In this document: positions 36,266-45,757 of the stretch, in pieces
Layout: each line of letters starts with the position of its first letter
Position numbering within the stretch: the stretch's first letter is position 1
Source of the DNA: an uncultured Pelagibacteraceae bacterium
GTDB taxonomy: Bacteria > Pseudomonadota > Alphaproteobacteria > Pelagibacterales > Pelagibacteraceae
Length of the DNA stretch: 60,033 nt
NCBI GenBank assembly: GCA_902615435.1
Contig: CACMOZ010000007.1
Location: 1-60,033 of the forward strand
Direction of reading: 5' to 3'
Notes under the pieces: generated by a model
Told to the model about the DNA's origin: nothing
The model's input: only the letters and a program-made list of their open reading frames with translations
Databases searched by the model: none
Made by a program: the position numbers and the translations under genes

Positions 36266-36571
36266 CTACCAACTTGATTTTGTTATACCTGGAATTTTAC
36301 CTGCTGAAGCCATATCTCGCAGTGCAATTCTTGATATTTTTAATTTTCTATAAACACCATGTGGTCTTCCCGATACTTCACATCTATTTCTAATTCTTAT
36401 TTTTGCTGAATTTTTTGGAAGTTTATTTAATTTTAATTGTGCATCAAATCTTTCTGATAATTCTAATTTTCTATTATTAATAATTTTTTTCAAAGCTGCT
36501 CTTTTCTTTGCATACTTTTTAACTAACTTTATTCTCCTTAAATTTTTTTGTATCGCACTTGTTTTAGCCAT
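36266..36571 (-). CDS. rpsN: 30S ribosomal protein S14, long zinc-free form
   Basis: 101 residues. The CxxC pairs of the short zinc form are absent; the segment reads RNRCEVSGRPHGVYRK. Ends ITKSSW, the canonical C-terminus. 8-nt overlap with rplE. Confidence 0.97.
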   Translation of the reverse strand: MAKTSAIQKNLRRIKLVKKYAKKRAALKKIINNRKLELSERFDAQLKLNKLPKNSAKIRIRNRCEVSGRPHGVYRKLKISRIALRDMASAGKIPGITKSSW

Positions 36572-37127
36572 TTAAATCCTTTGTTTTTTTTTCATTTAAA
36601 GGAAAATTGAATTCTTTTAATAATTCAAATGTACCTTCCTTGTTTTTACTTGATGTTACTATAGTGACATCAAGACCTCTTATCTTATCTACTTTATCAA
36701 AGTTTACCTCTGGAAAGATAATATGCTCTTTAATTCCAAAAGAATAATTGTATGAGTTATCTATTCCTTTTGAGGACAATCCTCTAAAATCTTTAATTCT
36801 TGGTAAAGCAATGTTTACTAATCTATCTATGAATTCATACATTCTTTGTGCTCTCAACGTTACTTTAACTCCAGCATTAGAACCTTTTCTTGTCTTAAAA
36901 TTTGAAATTGATTTTTTAAATTTTGTTACAATTGGCTTTTGACCTGCTATTAAAGCCATATCCTCCTCACAAGCTTTGAGTTTTTTGCTATCTGCCGCAT
37001 CTTCACCTAATCCCATATTTAAAATCACCTTTTTAATCTTTGGAACATCATGTTTATTTTTTAAAGAAAGTTTACTCATTAGTTTAGAAATAATTTCTTT
37101 CTCGTATGTTGTTTTTAATCTTGGCAT
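36564..37127 (-). CDS. rplE: 50S ribosomal protein L5
   Basis: 187 residues; binds 5S rRNA. VPKIKKVILNMGLGE and GQKPIVTKFKKSISNFKTRKG are the family signature, and FPEVNFDKVDKIRGLDVTIV lies in the second half. Starts on TAATG at the rplX stop. Confidence 0.98.
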   Translation of the reverse strand: MPRLKTTYEKEIISKLMSKLSLKNKHDVPKIKKVILNMGLGEDAADSKKLKACEEDMALIAGQKPIVTKFKKSISNFKTRKGSNAGVKVTLRAQRMYEFIDRLVNIALPRIKDFRGLSSKGIDNSYNYSFGIKEHIIFPEVNFDKVDKIRGLDVTIVTSSKNKEGTFELLKEFNFPLNEKKTKDLNG

Positions 37128-37378
37128 TATTTTTTACCTATAGTTTTTTTTTCTTTCTTTTTTGTATCTACATTTACAACATTAGATGAATGAATGAAAT
37201 TTTCTTTAGAAATAATTCCACCCTTATTCTCTTTAGTTGGTTTAGTGTGTTTTTTAATCATATTTATAGATTTAATTTTAATTCTGTCTAATTTTCTATT
37301 GATTTCTAAAATTTCACCGGTTTTACCTTTATCTTTTCCAGATATAACTTTTACTTGTGTTCCTTTTTTCAAGATCAT
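37127..37378 (-). CDS. rplX: 50S ribosomal protein L24
   Basis: 83 residues, shorter than the ~104 of E. coli. KOW motif in KGTQVKVISGKDKGKTGEIL. Contains KHTKPTKENKGGIISKE, the family's mid-segment. The shortening is at the C-terminus and seems natural for a reduced genome. Confidence 0.96.
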   Translation of the reverse strand: MILKKGTQVKVISGKDKGKTGEILEINRKLDRIKIKSINMIKKHTKPTKENKGGIISKENFIHSSNVVNVDTKKKEKKTIGKK

Positions 37379-37379
37379 T

Positions 37380-37748
37380 TTAAAGTACCTCCGGAGCTAA
37401 TGATATAATTTTAGTGTGACCCTTAGTTCTTAATTCTCTAGTTACTGGACCAAAAATTCTAGTTCCTATTGGTTCACCTTTATCGTCTGTTAAAACAACT
37501 GCATTTTTATCAAATTGAACTTTGGAGCCATCATTTCTGAAAATTTCTTTTCTTGTTCTAACTACAACTGCTTTGTGTACAGCTCCTTTTTTAACCTTAC
37601 CTTTTGGTATAGCATCTTTAACACTTATAACAATTATATCACCTACAGAAGCATATCTTCTTTTAGAACCACCAAGAACTTTTATACACTCAACTCTCTT
37701 TGCTCCCGTATTATCTGCTACCGATAATTCTGTTTGTATTTGTATCAT
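37380..37748 (-). CDS. rplN: 50S ribosomal protein L14
   Basis: 122 residues, the exact family length. [20 protein letters not shown] and [13 protein letters not shown] are diagnostic. First gene of the spc portion, coupled by TAATG to rpsQ with no promoter gap, so S10 and spc operons are fused. Confidence 0.98.
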   Translation of the reverse strand: MIQIQTELSVADNTGAKRVECIKVLGGSKRRYASVGDIIVISVKDAIPKGKVKKGAVHKAVVVRTRKEIFRNDGSKVQFDKNAVVLTDDKGEPIGTRIFGPVTRELRTKGHTKIISLAPEVL

Positions 37749-37975
37749 TATTCCATTACCTGCCAGGTTTTCTTTTTTGAAAAAGGTTTACATTCAATTA
37801 TTGAAACTTTTTCACCTTCTTTAAATTTGTTCTTTTCATCATGAGCATGATATTTTTTTGATCGTTTAATTACTTTTTCGTAAAATGGATGCTTAAATTT
37901 TCTCACAACTTCAACAACAACTGTTTTATTATTTTTTGCACTTGTAACTATTCCTTTTAAAACTTTTTTTGTCAT
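37748..37975 (-). CDS. rpsQ: 30S ribosomal protein S17
   Basis: 75 residues. [20 protein letters not shown] and the [19 protein letters not shown] segment identify S17. ATGA overlap with rpmC; TAATG overlap with rplN. Confidence 0.97.
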   Translation of the reverse strand: MTKKVLKGIVTSAKNNKTVVVEVVRKFKHPFYEKVIKRSKKYHAHDEKNKFKEGEKVSIIECKPFSKKKTWQVME

Positions 37976-38160
37976 TTTGTATTTTTAATAGTTGTGTATA
38001 GTCTAGCTATACTTTTTTTTATTTCATTTATTTGCGCGGGATTAGTAATTTGATTATTAACTTTTTTAAACCTTATATTAAATAAATCTTTCTTCAACAT
38101 TAAGATTTTTTTTTCTGCTTGATCTTTAGTTAACTTTTTATCTTCTTTCTTTTTTTTCAT
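37972..38160 (-). CDS. rpmC: 50S ribosomal protein L29
   Basis: 62 residues, two-helix L29 at the tunnel exit. A diverged, lysine-rich N-terminus precedes [20 protein letters not shown] and a final [10 protein letters not shown]. Position between rplP and rpsQ confirms identity. Confidence 0.95.
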   Translation of the reverse strand: MKKKKEDKKLTKDQAEKKILMLKKDLFNIRFKKVNNQITNPAQINEIKKSIARLYTTIKNTK

Positions 38161-38564
38161 TATCTTTTTACAAATTTAGTTTTAATTGGAAGCTTAGCAG
38201 ATGCCTTATAGAGTGCCTCTCTTGCTATTTCCTCACTTACTCCATCAACCTCAAAAATAATTCTTCCAGGTTTTACTCTGCATGCATAATATTCAGGAGA
38301 CCCTTTTCCTTTACCCATTCTTACTTCTGTTGGTTTTTTTGATACCGGTATATTTGGAAATATTCTTGTCCATACCTTGCCGGTTCTTTTCATATAACGT
38401 GTCAAAGCAACTCTGGCAGCTTCAATTTGTTTTCCTATAATTCTCTCAGGTTGAATAGCTTTTAAACCGAATTGCCCATAATTAAGTTTTACAGCTCTAG
38501 TGGCATTTCCATGTATTCTACCCTTAAATGCCTTTCTATATTTAGTTCTGACTGGCTGTAGCAT
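38160..38564 (-). CDS. rplP: 50S ribosomal protein L16
   Basis: 134 residues. [19 protein letters not shown] start, KVWTRIFPN and [18 protein letters not shown] are the L16 signature. It overlaps the rpsC 3' end by 23 bp, more than any other pair in the cluster, but the start is fixed by the conserved N-terminus. Confidence 0.98.
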   Translation of the reverse strand: MLQPVRTKYRKAFKGRIHGNATRAVKLNYGQFGLKAIQPERIIGKQIEAARVALTRYMKRTGKVWTRIFPNIPVSKKPTEVRMGKGKGSPEYYACRVKPGRIIFEVDGVSEEIAREALYKASAKLPIKTKFVKR

Positions 38565-39228
38565 TTTTTACCCTTTCCTTTTTTTCTTTTTCAACATCTT
38601 TAGCCATTAATTCACCTTTATAAATCCACACCTTTACACCAATTATTCCATAAGTGGTAAGCGCTTCCGCAAAACCGTAATCAATATCAGCCCTCAAAGT
38701 ATGTGAGGGGATACTCCCTTCTCTTAACCATTCTGTACGAGCAATTTCATTTCCAGCTAATCGTCCGCTTAACATTACCTTAATCCCTTTTGCATTAAGC
38801 CTCATAGCTGATTGCATTGCTCTTTTCATTGCTCTTCTATACGCGACTCTTTTGACTAATTGTTGTGCAATATTTTCAGCGACTAAATTTGAATTAAGTT
38901 CTGGTTTTTTAATTTCCTTAATATTAACAGTTACATCACCTTCGGTGATTTTCATTATATTTTTTTTGATTTTCTCTATGTCAGCACCTTTTTTTCCAAT
39001 AACAAAACCTGGTCTAGAAGTATGAATCGAAACAGTGCATTTTTTTGACGAACGTTCAATAATTATTTCTGAAACTCCAGAGTTCAAAATATTTTTTTTA
39101 ATATATTTACGAATTTTAAAGTCTTCGATTAAATATCTTCCAAAGTCTTTTTTCTTTGCAAACCAGGTAGAGTCCCATCCTCTATTGATTCCAAGCCTAA
39201 GTCCTATTGGATTTATTTTTTGTCCCAT
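38542..39228 (-). CDS. rpsC: 30S ribosomal protein S3
   Basis: 228 residues with a KH domain ([19 protein letters not shown]) and C-terminal domain [20 protein letters not shown]. Starts [20 protein letters not shown]. Follows rplV with a 1-nt overlap. Confidence 0.98.
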   Translation of the reverse strand: MGQKINPIGLRLGINRGWDSTWFAKKKDFGRYLIEDFKIRKYIKKNILNSGVSEIIIERSSKKCTVSIHTSRPGFVIGKKGADIEKIKKNIMKITEGDVTVNIKEIKKPELNSNLVAENIAQQLVKRVAYRRAMKRAMQSAMRLNAKGIKVMLSGRLAGNEIARTEWLREGSIPSHTLRADIDYGFAEALTTYGIIGVKVWIYKGELMAKDVEKEKKERVKNATASQN

Positions 39229-39596
39229 TATTTACTCACCTTTTTTTCTTTTTTTTCTTCTAGTACAATTGTAATTCTACTAAATGGTTTTTTTATAGGA
39301 CTAGCTCTTCCTTTGGCTCTAGGCCTAAATCTTTTCATTACCAAAGATTTCCCTACATATGCTTCTTTTACAAATAAATTATCAATATCAAATTGATGAT
39401 TATTTTCAGCATTTGATATAGCAGATTTTACAGTTTTGCTAACATCTTTAGCAATTCTCTTTCTTGAAAATTCTAAATCTCTTAAGGCAACGTCTGCTTT
39501 TTTTCCTTTAATAAAGTTACATACTAAAGCAAGTTTTCTTGGACTTGTTCTTACATTTTTATTTATTGCCTTTACAAGAGAAGTGTTTTTATCCAT
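39228..39596 (-). CDS. rplV: 50S ribosomal protein L22
   Basis: 122 residues. [20 protein letters not shown] and [20 protein letters not shown] are diagnostic; the tunnel-lining hairpin lies in the latter. One-nt overlaps both sides (rpsS, rpsC). Confidence 0.97.
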   Translation of the reverse strand: MDKNTSLVKAINKNVRTSPRKLALVCNFIKGKKADVALRDLEFSRKRIAKDVSKTVKSAISNAENNHQFDIDNLFVKEAYVGKSLVMKRFRPRAKGRASPIKKPFSRITIVLEEKKEKKVSK

Positions 39597-39910
39597 TATT
39601 TTTTAACTCCCTCTGGTTTTGCCGTTGTAGGAGCTGCTGCTGCTTTTTTATCTGCAGGTGTATGTCCCTTAAAAGTTCTAGTAGGTGCAAACTCACCTAA
39701 TTTATGACCAACCATTTCTTCAGATATAGTTATTGGTATGAAAGATCTTCCATTATGTATCATAAAACTGTGACCTACAAAATCTGGAATGATTGTCGAG
39801 TTTCTGGACCAAGTCTTGATAGGTTTTTTGTTAGGGGCATCTTTAAGTTTATCTATCTTTTTTAGTAAACTCGGATGTACAAATGGACCTTTCCAAACAG
39901 ATCTAGTCAT
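39596..39910 (-). CDS. rpsS: 30S ribosomal protein S19 with Ala/Lys tail
   Basis: 104 residues. [17 protein letters not shown] and the core end [19 protein letters not shown] are canonical. The last ~15 residues ([15 protein letters not shown]) are an Ala/Lys-rich tail beyond the E. coli length of 92. Confidence 0.97.
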   Translation of the reverse strand: MTRSVWKGPFVHPSLLKKIDKLKDAPNKKPIKTWSRNSTIIPDFVGHSFMIHNGRSFIPITISEEMVGHKLGEFAPTRTFKGHTPADKKAAAAPTTAKPEGVKK

Positions 39911-40743
39911 TATTTTTTCCTCTTTTTTCTTCTAGTAATAATTAATTTATCACTTCTTTTTGGTCTTCTAGTTTTTAAACCTTTAGCAGATTGCCCCCAT
40001 GGAGATACTGGGCTTCTACCCCCTGAAGTTTTTCCTTCCCCTCCACCATGCGGGTGATCGACTGGGTTCATTGCAACTCCTCTAGTTTGTGGTCTTTTAC
40101 CCCTCCACCTATTTCTACCCGCTTTACCAATTTTAATATTTTTCTGATCAGGATTTGATACAGTTCCAATAGTTGCAATACAAGAACTGCTTACTTTTCT
40201 TGTTTCACCTGATGCGAGTTTTAATATTGCATAGTCTCCGTCATATCCTGATAAAGTAACAGAGGAACCAGCTGATCTAGCAAGCTTTGCACCATTTCCA
40301 GGAATTAATTCAACATTATGTATAGAAGTTCCAGGAGGAATGTCTTTTAATTCTAATGAGTTACCTATTTTGATTTCAACATTTTTACCTGATTCTATTA
40401 TATCTCCCTGTTTTAAACCCTGTGGACTAATAATGTAAGCTTTCTCATTGTCTTTATAAGAAATTAGTGCAATGTGAGCAGTTCTATTTGGATCGTACTC
40501 GATTCTTTCAACAGTACCAGGTACATTCTTTTTTTTTCTATAAAAGTCAATAACTCTATATTTGTGCTTTGAACCTCCTCCAATATGTCTTGACGTAATA
40601 CGACCATTGTTATTTCTGCCTCCAGTAAAATTTTGTCCTTTAGTAAGAGGTTTATAGGGTGCACCTTTCCACAAAGCGCTTTTATCTAGAACAACCGTGC
40701 CTCTAGTTGATTTTGTATATGGTTTAAAAGTTTTTAGTGCCAT
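39910..40743 (-). CDS. rplB: 50S ribosomal protein L2
   Basis: 277 residues. The conserved peptidyl-transferase-centre region is [18 protein letters not shown] and the N-terminus [18 protein letters not shown]. Located between rplW and rpsS, 3 nt after rplW. Confidence 0.98.
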   Translation of the reverse strand: MALKTFKPYTKSTRGTVVLDKSALWKGAPYKPLTKGQNFTGGRNNNGRITSRHIGGGSKHKYRVIDFYRKKKNVPGTVERIEYDPNRTAHIALISYKDNEKAYIISPQGLKQGDIIESGKNVEIKIGNSLELKDIPPGTSIHNVELIPGNGAKLARSAGSSVTLSGYDGDYAILKLASGETRKVSSSCIATIGTVSNPDQKNIKIGKAGRNRWRGKRPQTRGVAMNPVDHPHGGGEGKTSGGRSPVSPWGQSAKGLKTRRPKRSDKLIITRRKKRKK

Positions 40744-40746
40744 AAA

Positions 40747-41040
40747 TTAAATACCAGTAGTTAGGTCTATGCTTTGACCTTTTTTAAGTGTTATTATCGC
40801 TTTTTTATACCCGCTCTTAAATGATTTTTGTCCCTGTTTCATTTTTAATTTGGATTTTTGATTTATTATATTTACTTTTATCACATTAACCTTAAATAAT
40901 TTTTCAATATTTTTTTTTATAGTTTTTTTATTAGCTTTTTCATGAACTTTAAAAACAGTTTTATTTTGTTCTGATAAAATTGTTGCTTTTTCAGTAATTA
41001 TAGGATTTCTGATTGAGTCTATATAGTTAATTTTTTTCAT
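40747..41040 (-). CDS. rplW: 50S ribosomal protein L23
   Basis: 97 residues at the tunnel exit, docking site for trigger factor and SRP. IRNPIITEKATILSEQNKTV and FKVNVIKVNIINQKSK identify L23, though the sequence is diverged and lysine-rich. Overlaps rplD by 14 nt. Confidence 0.96.
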   Translation of the reverse strand: MKKINYIDSIRNPIITEKATILSEQNKTVFKVHEKANKKTIKKNIEKLFKVNVIKVNIINQKSKLKMKQGQKSFKSGYKKAIITLKKGQSIDLTTGI

Positions 41041-41662
41041 TTAAAATTCTTTCTTGTATTTTTTTTGCAGAAGTTGATGTGATAATTACATTTTTATAAT
41101 TAAATAAATCATAAATATTTGTACCCTCTTCTTTAATTATTTTGACATTTTTAATATTTCTGGCAGATCTATTTATATTTTTCATAGAGTCAGTATCAGT
41201 TATAATCAAAACATCAGCTAATTTGTTTTTTTCTAAAAATTTATTAAACTCTTTTGTTTTTTTAACTTCCTTTTTTACATCAGCTAAAATATGTAAATTT
41301 TTATCGGAAGTTTTTTTTGATAAAGTTTGCGCAAGAGCAAGTTTTCTTACTTTTTTATTTATTTTTTTAATCTTATAAACAGCTCCTTTGGGTCCGTGTG
41401 CTACACCTCCTCCAACAAATAAAGGTGCTTTTCGGCTTGAATGTCTTGCTCCACCTCCTCCTTTTTGAGGAACAATTTTTTTTGTAGAACCTTTAATTTC
41501 ATTTCTTTGTTTTGTTCTCGCTACCCTAGGATTTAAATGATTTAGTTGCCAATCTATTACAAATTTTATAAGTTTGTAATTAACTTTAAGTTTTACTAAT
41601 TTATCAGAAATCTCGATTGAATTAGTTTTTGAACCGTCTATATTTAAAAGAGGAAATTTCAC
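41027..41662 (-). CDS. rplD: 50S ribosomal protein L4
   Basis: 211 residues. The tunnel loop GGGGARHSSRKAPLFVGGGV and preceding RTKQRNEIKGSTKK mark L4. In E. coli L4 represses the S10 operon; here rpsJ follows fusA by 3 nt, so there is no room for the classical S10 leader. Confidence 0.97.
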   Translation of the reverse strand: MKFPLLNIDGSKTNSIEISDKLVKLKVNYKLIKFVIDWQLNHLNPRVARTKQRNEIKGSTKKIVPQKGGGGARHSSRKAPLFVGGGVAHGPKGAVYKIKKINKKVRKLALAQTLSKKTSDKNLHILADVKKEVKKTKEFNKFLEKNKLADVLIITDTDSMKNINRSARNIKNVKIIKEEGTNIYDLFNYKNVIITSTSAKKIQERILNEKN

Positions 41663-42367
41663 TTACTTTTTTCCTTTCTTTGCAGCAGCTTCCTTAACTT
41701 TAGCCTCATGTTTCTCTTTTATAGTTTTTCTTGTTACATTTTTTACAGACTCTCGCAAAAAAACTGTTGAGTTTTTTGAGCCAGGTATAGAACCTTTTAA
41801 AAATAATAGATTATTTTCTAAATCAGATCTTACTATTTCTAAATTTAACATTGTTCTTATTTTGTCTCCCATGTGTCCAGCCATTTTTTTCCCTTTAAAA
41901 ACTTTACCAGGATCTTGTCTTTGACCAGTTGATCCATGTGATCTATGAGAAACCGAAACACCATGAGATGCTCTCAAACCACCAAAATTCCATCTCTTCA
42001 TAACACCCGCGAAACCTTTTCCTACAGTTCTTGATCTTACGTCTATAAATTTTTTATCTTTAAAAATTTCTAAACCTAATTCATTTCCCTCTTTGTATTG
42101 ATCACTACTATCAACTCTAAATTCTTTTAGAATTTTTTTTGGTTCAGTATTTTTTTTTGCAAAATAACCTTTCATTTGTTTAGATAATTTAGAGTTTTTA
42201 AGTTTAAAGAAACCAATTTTTACTGCATTATAGCCCCTTTTCTCATTTGTTATTACATCTAGAACTCTTCCTTTTTCTACTTTAATTACTGTTACTGGAA
42301 CAGACTGACCTGTTTCCATGAACTCTCTTGTCATGCCTATTTTTGTTCCTAATAATCCTATACTCAT
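41663..42367 (-). CDS. rplC: 50S ribosomal protein L3
   Basis: 234 residues. LLGTKIGMTREFMETGQSVP and the core loop GVSVSHRSHGSTGQRQDPGK, GKKMAGHMG are diagnostic. Its C-terminus is extended with Lys/Ala (KEAAAKKGKK). Starts 3 nt after rpsJ. Confidence 0.98.
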   Translation of the reverse strand: MSIGLLGTKIGMTREFMETGQSVPVTVIKVEKGRVLDVITNEKRGYNAVKIGFFKLKNSKLSKQMKGYFAKKNTEPKKILKEFRVDSSDQYKEGNELGLEIFKDKKFIDVRSRTVGKGFAGVMKRWNFGGLRASHGVSVSHRSHGSTGQRQDPGKVFKGKKMAGHMGDKIRTMLNLEIVRSDLENNLLFLKGSIPGSKNSTVFLRESVKNVTRKTIKEKHEAKVKEAAAKKGKK

Positions 42368-42370
42368 AAT

Positions 42371-42679
42371 TTAAATCTTTATTTCAATATCAACACCAGA
42401 AGCTAGATCAAGTTTCATTAATGCTTCTACTGTTTGTGGTGTTGGCTCTATTATGTCAATTAATCTTTTATGTGTTCTTGACTCAAATTGTTCTCTACTT
42501 TTTTTGTCTATATGAGGAGATCTTAATACTGTGTATCTTTCTATTCTAGTCGGTAATGGAATAGGCCCTTTTACCTGTGCTCCTGTCCTCTTAGCTGTAT
42601 TAACTATTTCCTCAGTTGATAGATCGAGAATTTTGTTATCGTAGGCTTTTAAATGTATTCTTATATTTTGATTTTCCAT
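42371..42679 (-). CDS. rpsJ: 30S ribosomal protein S10
   Basis: 102 residues, family length. [20 protein letters not shown] and [21 protein letters not shown] are characteristic (quoted in parts). Also the NusE partner of NusB/NusG in antitermination. Follows fusA by 3 nt; the tufA copy that often lies here is absent. Confidence 0.98.
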   Translation of the reverse strand: MENQNIRIHLKAYDNKILDLSTEEIVNTAKRTGAQVKGPIPLPTRIERYTVLRSPHIDKKSREQFESRTHKRLIDIIEPTPQTVEALMKLDLASGVDIEIKI

Positions 42680-42682
42680 AAA

Positions 42683-44755
42683 TTAAGCTAGTTTTTTTGT
42701 TACTTCATCCTGAACGTTTTGAGGTACTTTATCATAATGACTAAATTGCATTGTATATTGTGCTCTTCCTTGAGTTGAAGAACGTAAATTATTTATATAT
42801 CCAAACATGTTTGCCAAAGGAACTGTTGCATTTATTGCTGTTGCGTTACCTCTCGCTTCTGTTGAAGCAACTTGACCTCTTCTACTGTTTAAATCTCCAA
42901 TAACATCGCCCATGAATTCTTCAGGTGTAACTACTTCAACTTTCATCATAGGCTCTAGAAGTTTTAAAGTTGCCTTTGTGCATGCTTCTCTAAAACACAT
43001 TCTTGATGCTATTTCAAATGCAAGTACACTCGAATCTACATCGTGGTGAAGACCATCTAAAATTGTTACTTTATAATCAATCACAGGAAAGCCGGCTAAG
43101 ATACCACTGTCTGCAACACTTAAAACACCTTTTTCAACACCTGGGATAAATTCTTTTGGAATTGCACCGCCTTTAATTTTGTTGTCAACCTCTCTACCTT
43201 TTCCTGGTTCCAAAGGTTCAACACTTAAAGTTACTTTAGCAAATTGACCAGAACCACCACTTTGTTTTTTATGAATATAAGTTACTTCTGAATTACCAAG
43301 AATTGTTTCTCTGTATGCTACTTGTGGAGCGCCAACATTAGCTTCAACTTTGAATTCTCTTTTCATTCTATCAACAATTATATCTAAGTGAAGTTCACCC
43401 ATTCCCTTAATAATAGTTTGACCAGATTCTTCATCTGAACTTACTCTGAAGGATGGGTCTTCTTTGGCTAATCTATTCAAAGCTTCTCCCATTTTTTCTT
43501 GATCACCTTTGGTTTTTGGCTCAACTGCAATTTCAATTACTGGATCAGGAAATTCCATAGGTTCAAGCAAAATTGGTTTATTTTGCTCACATAAAGTGTG
43601 ACCTGTTATTGTATTTTTTAAACCTGCAAGAGCAACAATATCTCCTGTATTCGCCTCTTTAATGTCCTCTCTAGAATTGGCATGCATTAATAACATTCTA
43701 CCAACTCTCTCGGATTTTTCAGTGGATGAATTGTAAACGGCAGTCCCTGCTTGTAATTTTCCTGAATAAATACGTATGAAAGTTAATGAGCCAACAAATG
43801 GGTCATTTGCAACTTTAAAAGCCAATGCTGAAAATGGCTCACTGTCCTCAAACTTCATTTGTAATTTTTCTTCAGAATTTAATTTGGTTGCTTCAATTGA
43901 ACCAATATCTTTAGGACTTGGTAAATAATCTATGACAGCATCCAACAAAGGCTGAACACCCTTATTTTTAAAGGCTGAACCTGTTAAAATTGGAACAAAA
44001 TTAAAATTTAAGGTACCTTTTCTAATACATTTTAATAAATCTGTTTCAGAAGGTTCATTACCTTCTAAGTAAGCTTCCATTAGTTTTTCATCTTCTTCTA
44101 CAGCTGTTTCCACAAGATTTTGTCTATATTCTTTTGCTTTTTCTTTTAAATCCTCTGGAATGTCGACGTAATCAAATTTTGCTCCTAAATCTTCATTTTG
44201 CCAAACAACGCCTTTCATTTTGACTAAGTCAACAACACCTTTTAAATCAGCTTCTGAACCAATAGGTAATTGAAGAGCAAGAGGTTTACATCCTAGTCGA
44301 TCTTTGATCATGTCAACACATCTATAAAAATCTGCACCTGTTCTATCCAGCTTATTTACAAAGCAAATTCTTGGAACTTTATATTTATCTGCTTGTCTCC
44401 ACACAGTTTCAGATTGAGGTTCTACACCTGCCACACCGTCGAAGACTGCTACAGCTCCATCTAAAACTTTTAATGATCTCTCAACTTCAATTGTAAAATC
44501 TACGTGTCCTGGAGTATCTATAATATTAATTCTATGGTCTCGCCAAAAACAAGTGGTTGCAGCTGAGGTAATTGTTATTCCTCTCTCCTGTTCTTGTTCC
44601 ATCCAGTCCATAGTTGCTGCACCATCATGAACCTCGCCTATTTTATGACTTTTACCAGTATAATATAAAACTCTTTCAGTCGTAGTTGTTTTTCCAGCAT
44701 CTATATGTGCCATGATACCAATGTTTCTATATTTATCTAAAGTATATTTGGCCAT
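42683..44755 (-). CDS. fusA: Elongation factor G
   Basis: Translocation GTPase, 690 residues, five domains. G1 [13 protein letters not shown] (16-28), G3 DTPGHVDF, G4 NKLDR. Domain IV loop contains GGSGQFAKV. Lies between rpsG (6 nt gap) and rpsJ (3 nt gap), so str and S10 operons are continuous. Confidence 0.98.
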   Translation of the reverse strand: MAKYTLDKYRNIGIMAHIDAGKTTTTERVLYYTGKSHKIGEVHDGAATMDWMEQEQERGITITSAATTCFWRDHRINIIDTPGHVDFTIEVERSLKVLDGAVAVFDGVAGVEPQSETVWRQADKYKVPRICFVNKLDRTGADFYRCVDMIKDRLGCKPLALQLPIGSEADLKGVVDLVKMKGVVWQNEDLGAKFDYVDIPEDLKEKAKEYRQNLVETAVEEDEKLMEAYLEGNEPSETDLLKCIRKGTLNFNFVPILTGSAFKNKGVQPLLDAVIDYLPSPKDIGSIEATKLNSEEKLQMKFEDSEPFSALAFKVANDPFVGSLTFIRIYSGKLQAGTAVYNSSTEKSERVGRMLLMHANSREDIKEANTGDIVALAGLKNTITGHTLCEQNKPILLEPMEFPDPVIEIAVEPKTKGDQEKMGEALNRLAKEDPSFRVSSDEESGQTIIKGMGELHLDIIVDRMKREFKVEANVGAPQVAYRETILGNSEVTYIHKKQSGGSGQFAKVTLSVEPLEPGKGREVDNKIKGGAIPKEFIPGVEKGVLSVADSGILAGFPVIDYKVTILDGLHHDVDSSVLAFEIASRMCFREACTKATLKLLEPMMKVEVVTPEEFMGDVIGDLNSRRGQVASTEARGNATAINATVPLANMFGYINNLRSSTQGRAQYTMQFSHYDKVPQNVQDEVTKKLA

Positions 44756-44761
44756 AATATT

Positions 44762-45232
44762 TTACCACCTAAAGTGAGCGAAAGCTTTATTTGCTTCCGC
44801 CATTTTGTGTGTATCTTCCCTTTTTTTTATTGCTGAACCTTTATTTTGAGATGCATCTAAAATTTCAGCATATAACTTTTCTGCCATAGTTTTATTTTTT
44901 CTTTTTCTTGTAGCATCCATAATCCATCTTAAAGCTAAGGCTTGTGCTCTTTTAGCCTTTACTTCAACAGGAACTTGATAAGTTGCACCTCCTACTCTTC
45001 TCGATCTACATTCAAGGTTTGGTTTTACATTACTTATCGCTGTATTGAAAATTTTTAAAGGATCATCGTTATTCTTTGATTTTATTTTTTCTAATGCATC
45101 ATAAAGAATTTTTTCTGCAGTTGACCTCTTCCCATCATACATTATTGAATTAATAAATTTAGAAACGACCTCAGAGTGAAACTTTGGATCTGGATAAACT
45201 TTTCTAACTGGAGCTTTTCGTTTTCTTGACAT
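44762..45232 (-). CDS. rpsG: 30S ribosomal protein S7
   Basis: 156 residues. [17 protein letters not shown] start, [19 protein letters not shown] core and the C-terminal [21 protein letters not shown] are canonical. Follows rpsL by 3 nt, so the E. coli-type S7 target between the two genes is missing. Confidence 0.98.
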   Translation of the reverse strand: MSRKRKAPVRKVYPDPKFHSEVVSKFINSIMYDGKRSTAEKILYDALEKIKSKNNDDPLKIFNTAISNVKPNLECRSRRVGGATYQVPVEVKAKRAQALALRWIMDATRKRKNKTMAEKLYAEILDASQNKGSAIKKREDTHKMAEANKAFAHFRW

Positions 45233-45235
45233 AAC

Positions 45236-45607
45236 TTATTTTGGTTTTTTTGCACCGTATAATGATCTTCTTTGTTTACGATTAGCCACTCCCTGGGTAT
45301 CTAGGTTTCCTCTTAAGATATGATATCGAACTCCTGGTAAATCTTTAACACGTCCGCCACGTAATAAAACCACTGAGTGTTCTTGTAAATTATGTCCCTC
45401 TCCAGGAATATAAGCGGTCACTTCAAATCCATTTGATAATCTTACCCTCGCAACTTTTCTTAATGCTGAATTAGGTTTTTTCGGAGTAGTTGTATAAACT
45501 TTAACACAAACTCCCCTTTTTAAGGGTTGTCTTTCTAGTGCTGGAACTTTATTTCTAGCAACAGGTTTAACTCTACTTTTTTTAATCAACTGATTAATAG
45601 TTGGCAT
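45236..45607 (-). CDS. rpsL: 30S ribosomal protein S12
   Basis: 123 residues. [15 protein letters not shown] start; decoding-centre loops [12 protein letters not shown] and [14 protein letters not shown] are wild-type at the positions where streptomycin-resistance changes occur (Lys in KKPNS, and the PGVRYH loop). First gene of the joined str-S10-spc block and preceded by its own promoter and a leader of about 90 nt. Confidence 0.98.
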   Translation of the reverse strand: MPTINQLIKKSRVKPVARNKVPALERQPLKRGVCVKVYTTTPKKPNSALRKVARVRLSNGFEVTAYIPGEGHNLQEHSVVLLRGGRVKDLPGVRYHILRGNLDTQGVANRKQRRSLYGAKKPK

Positions 45608-45618
45608 AATAATATTTT

Positions 45619-45685
45619 GAAGTAGAATTAGGTAAACCCTTTAGATTATTTTGTTAGTGTTTAAGGTTATAAAAGACCCTACTTC
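45619..45685 (-). promoter_or_regulatory. Possible structured leader of the rpsL operon
   Basis: GAAGTAG (45619-45625) and CTACTTC (45679-45685) are exact reverse complements, and GGT (45631-45633) can pair with ACC (45676-45678) after a 5-nt bulge. In the minus-strand RNA this closes a long loop whose 3' arm ends 11 nt before the rpsL ATG. It could be an autoregulatory site for a ribosomal protein or chance pairing; the loop interior shows no strong helix. Confidence 0.35.
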
Positions 45686-45705
45686 TAACATTCAAAATTT
45701 GCCGT

Positions 45706-45733
45706 AAACTAGCACTGAATCGATAAAAGTCAA
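45706..45733 (-). promoter_or_regulatory. Candidate promoter of the rpsL (str) operon
   Basis: TTGACT (45728-45733) and TAGTTT (45706-45711) on the minus strand, 16 bp apart, in the 150-bp gap after rpoC. It is the longest non-coding gap inside the big cluster. Predicted start near 45698 gives a leader of about 90 nt. Confidence 0.55.
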
Positions 45734-45757
45734 TATTTAAGCGGATTTAAATTGTAC

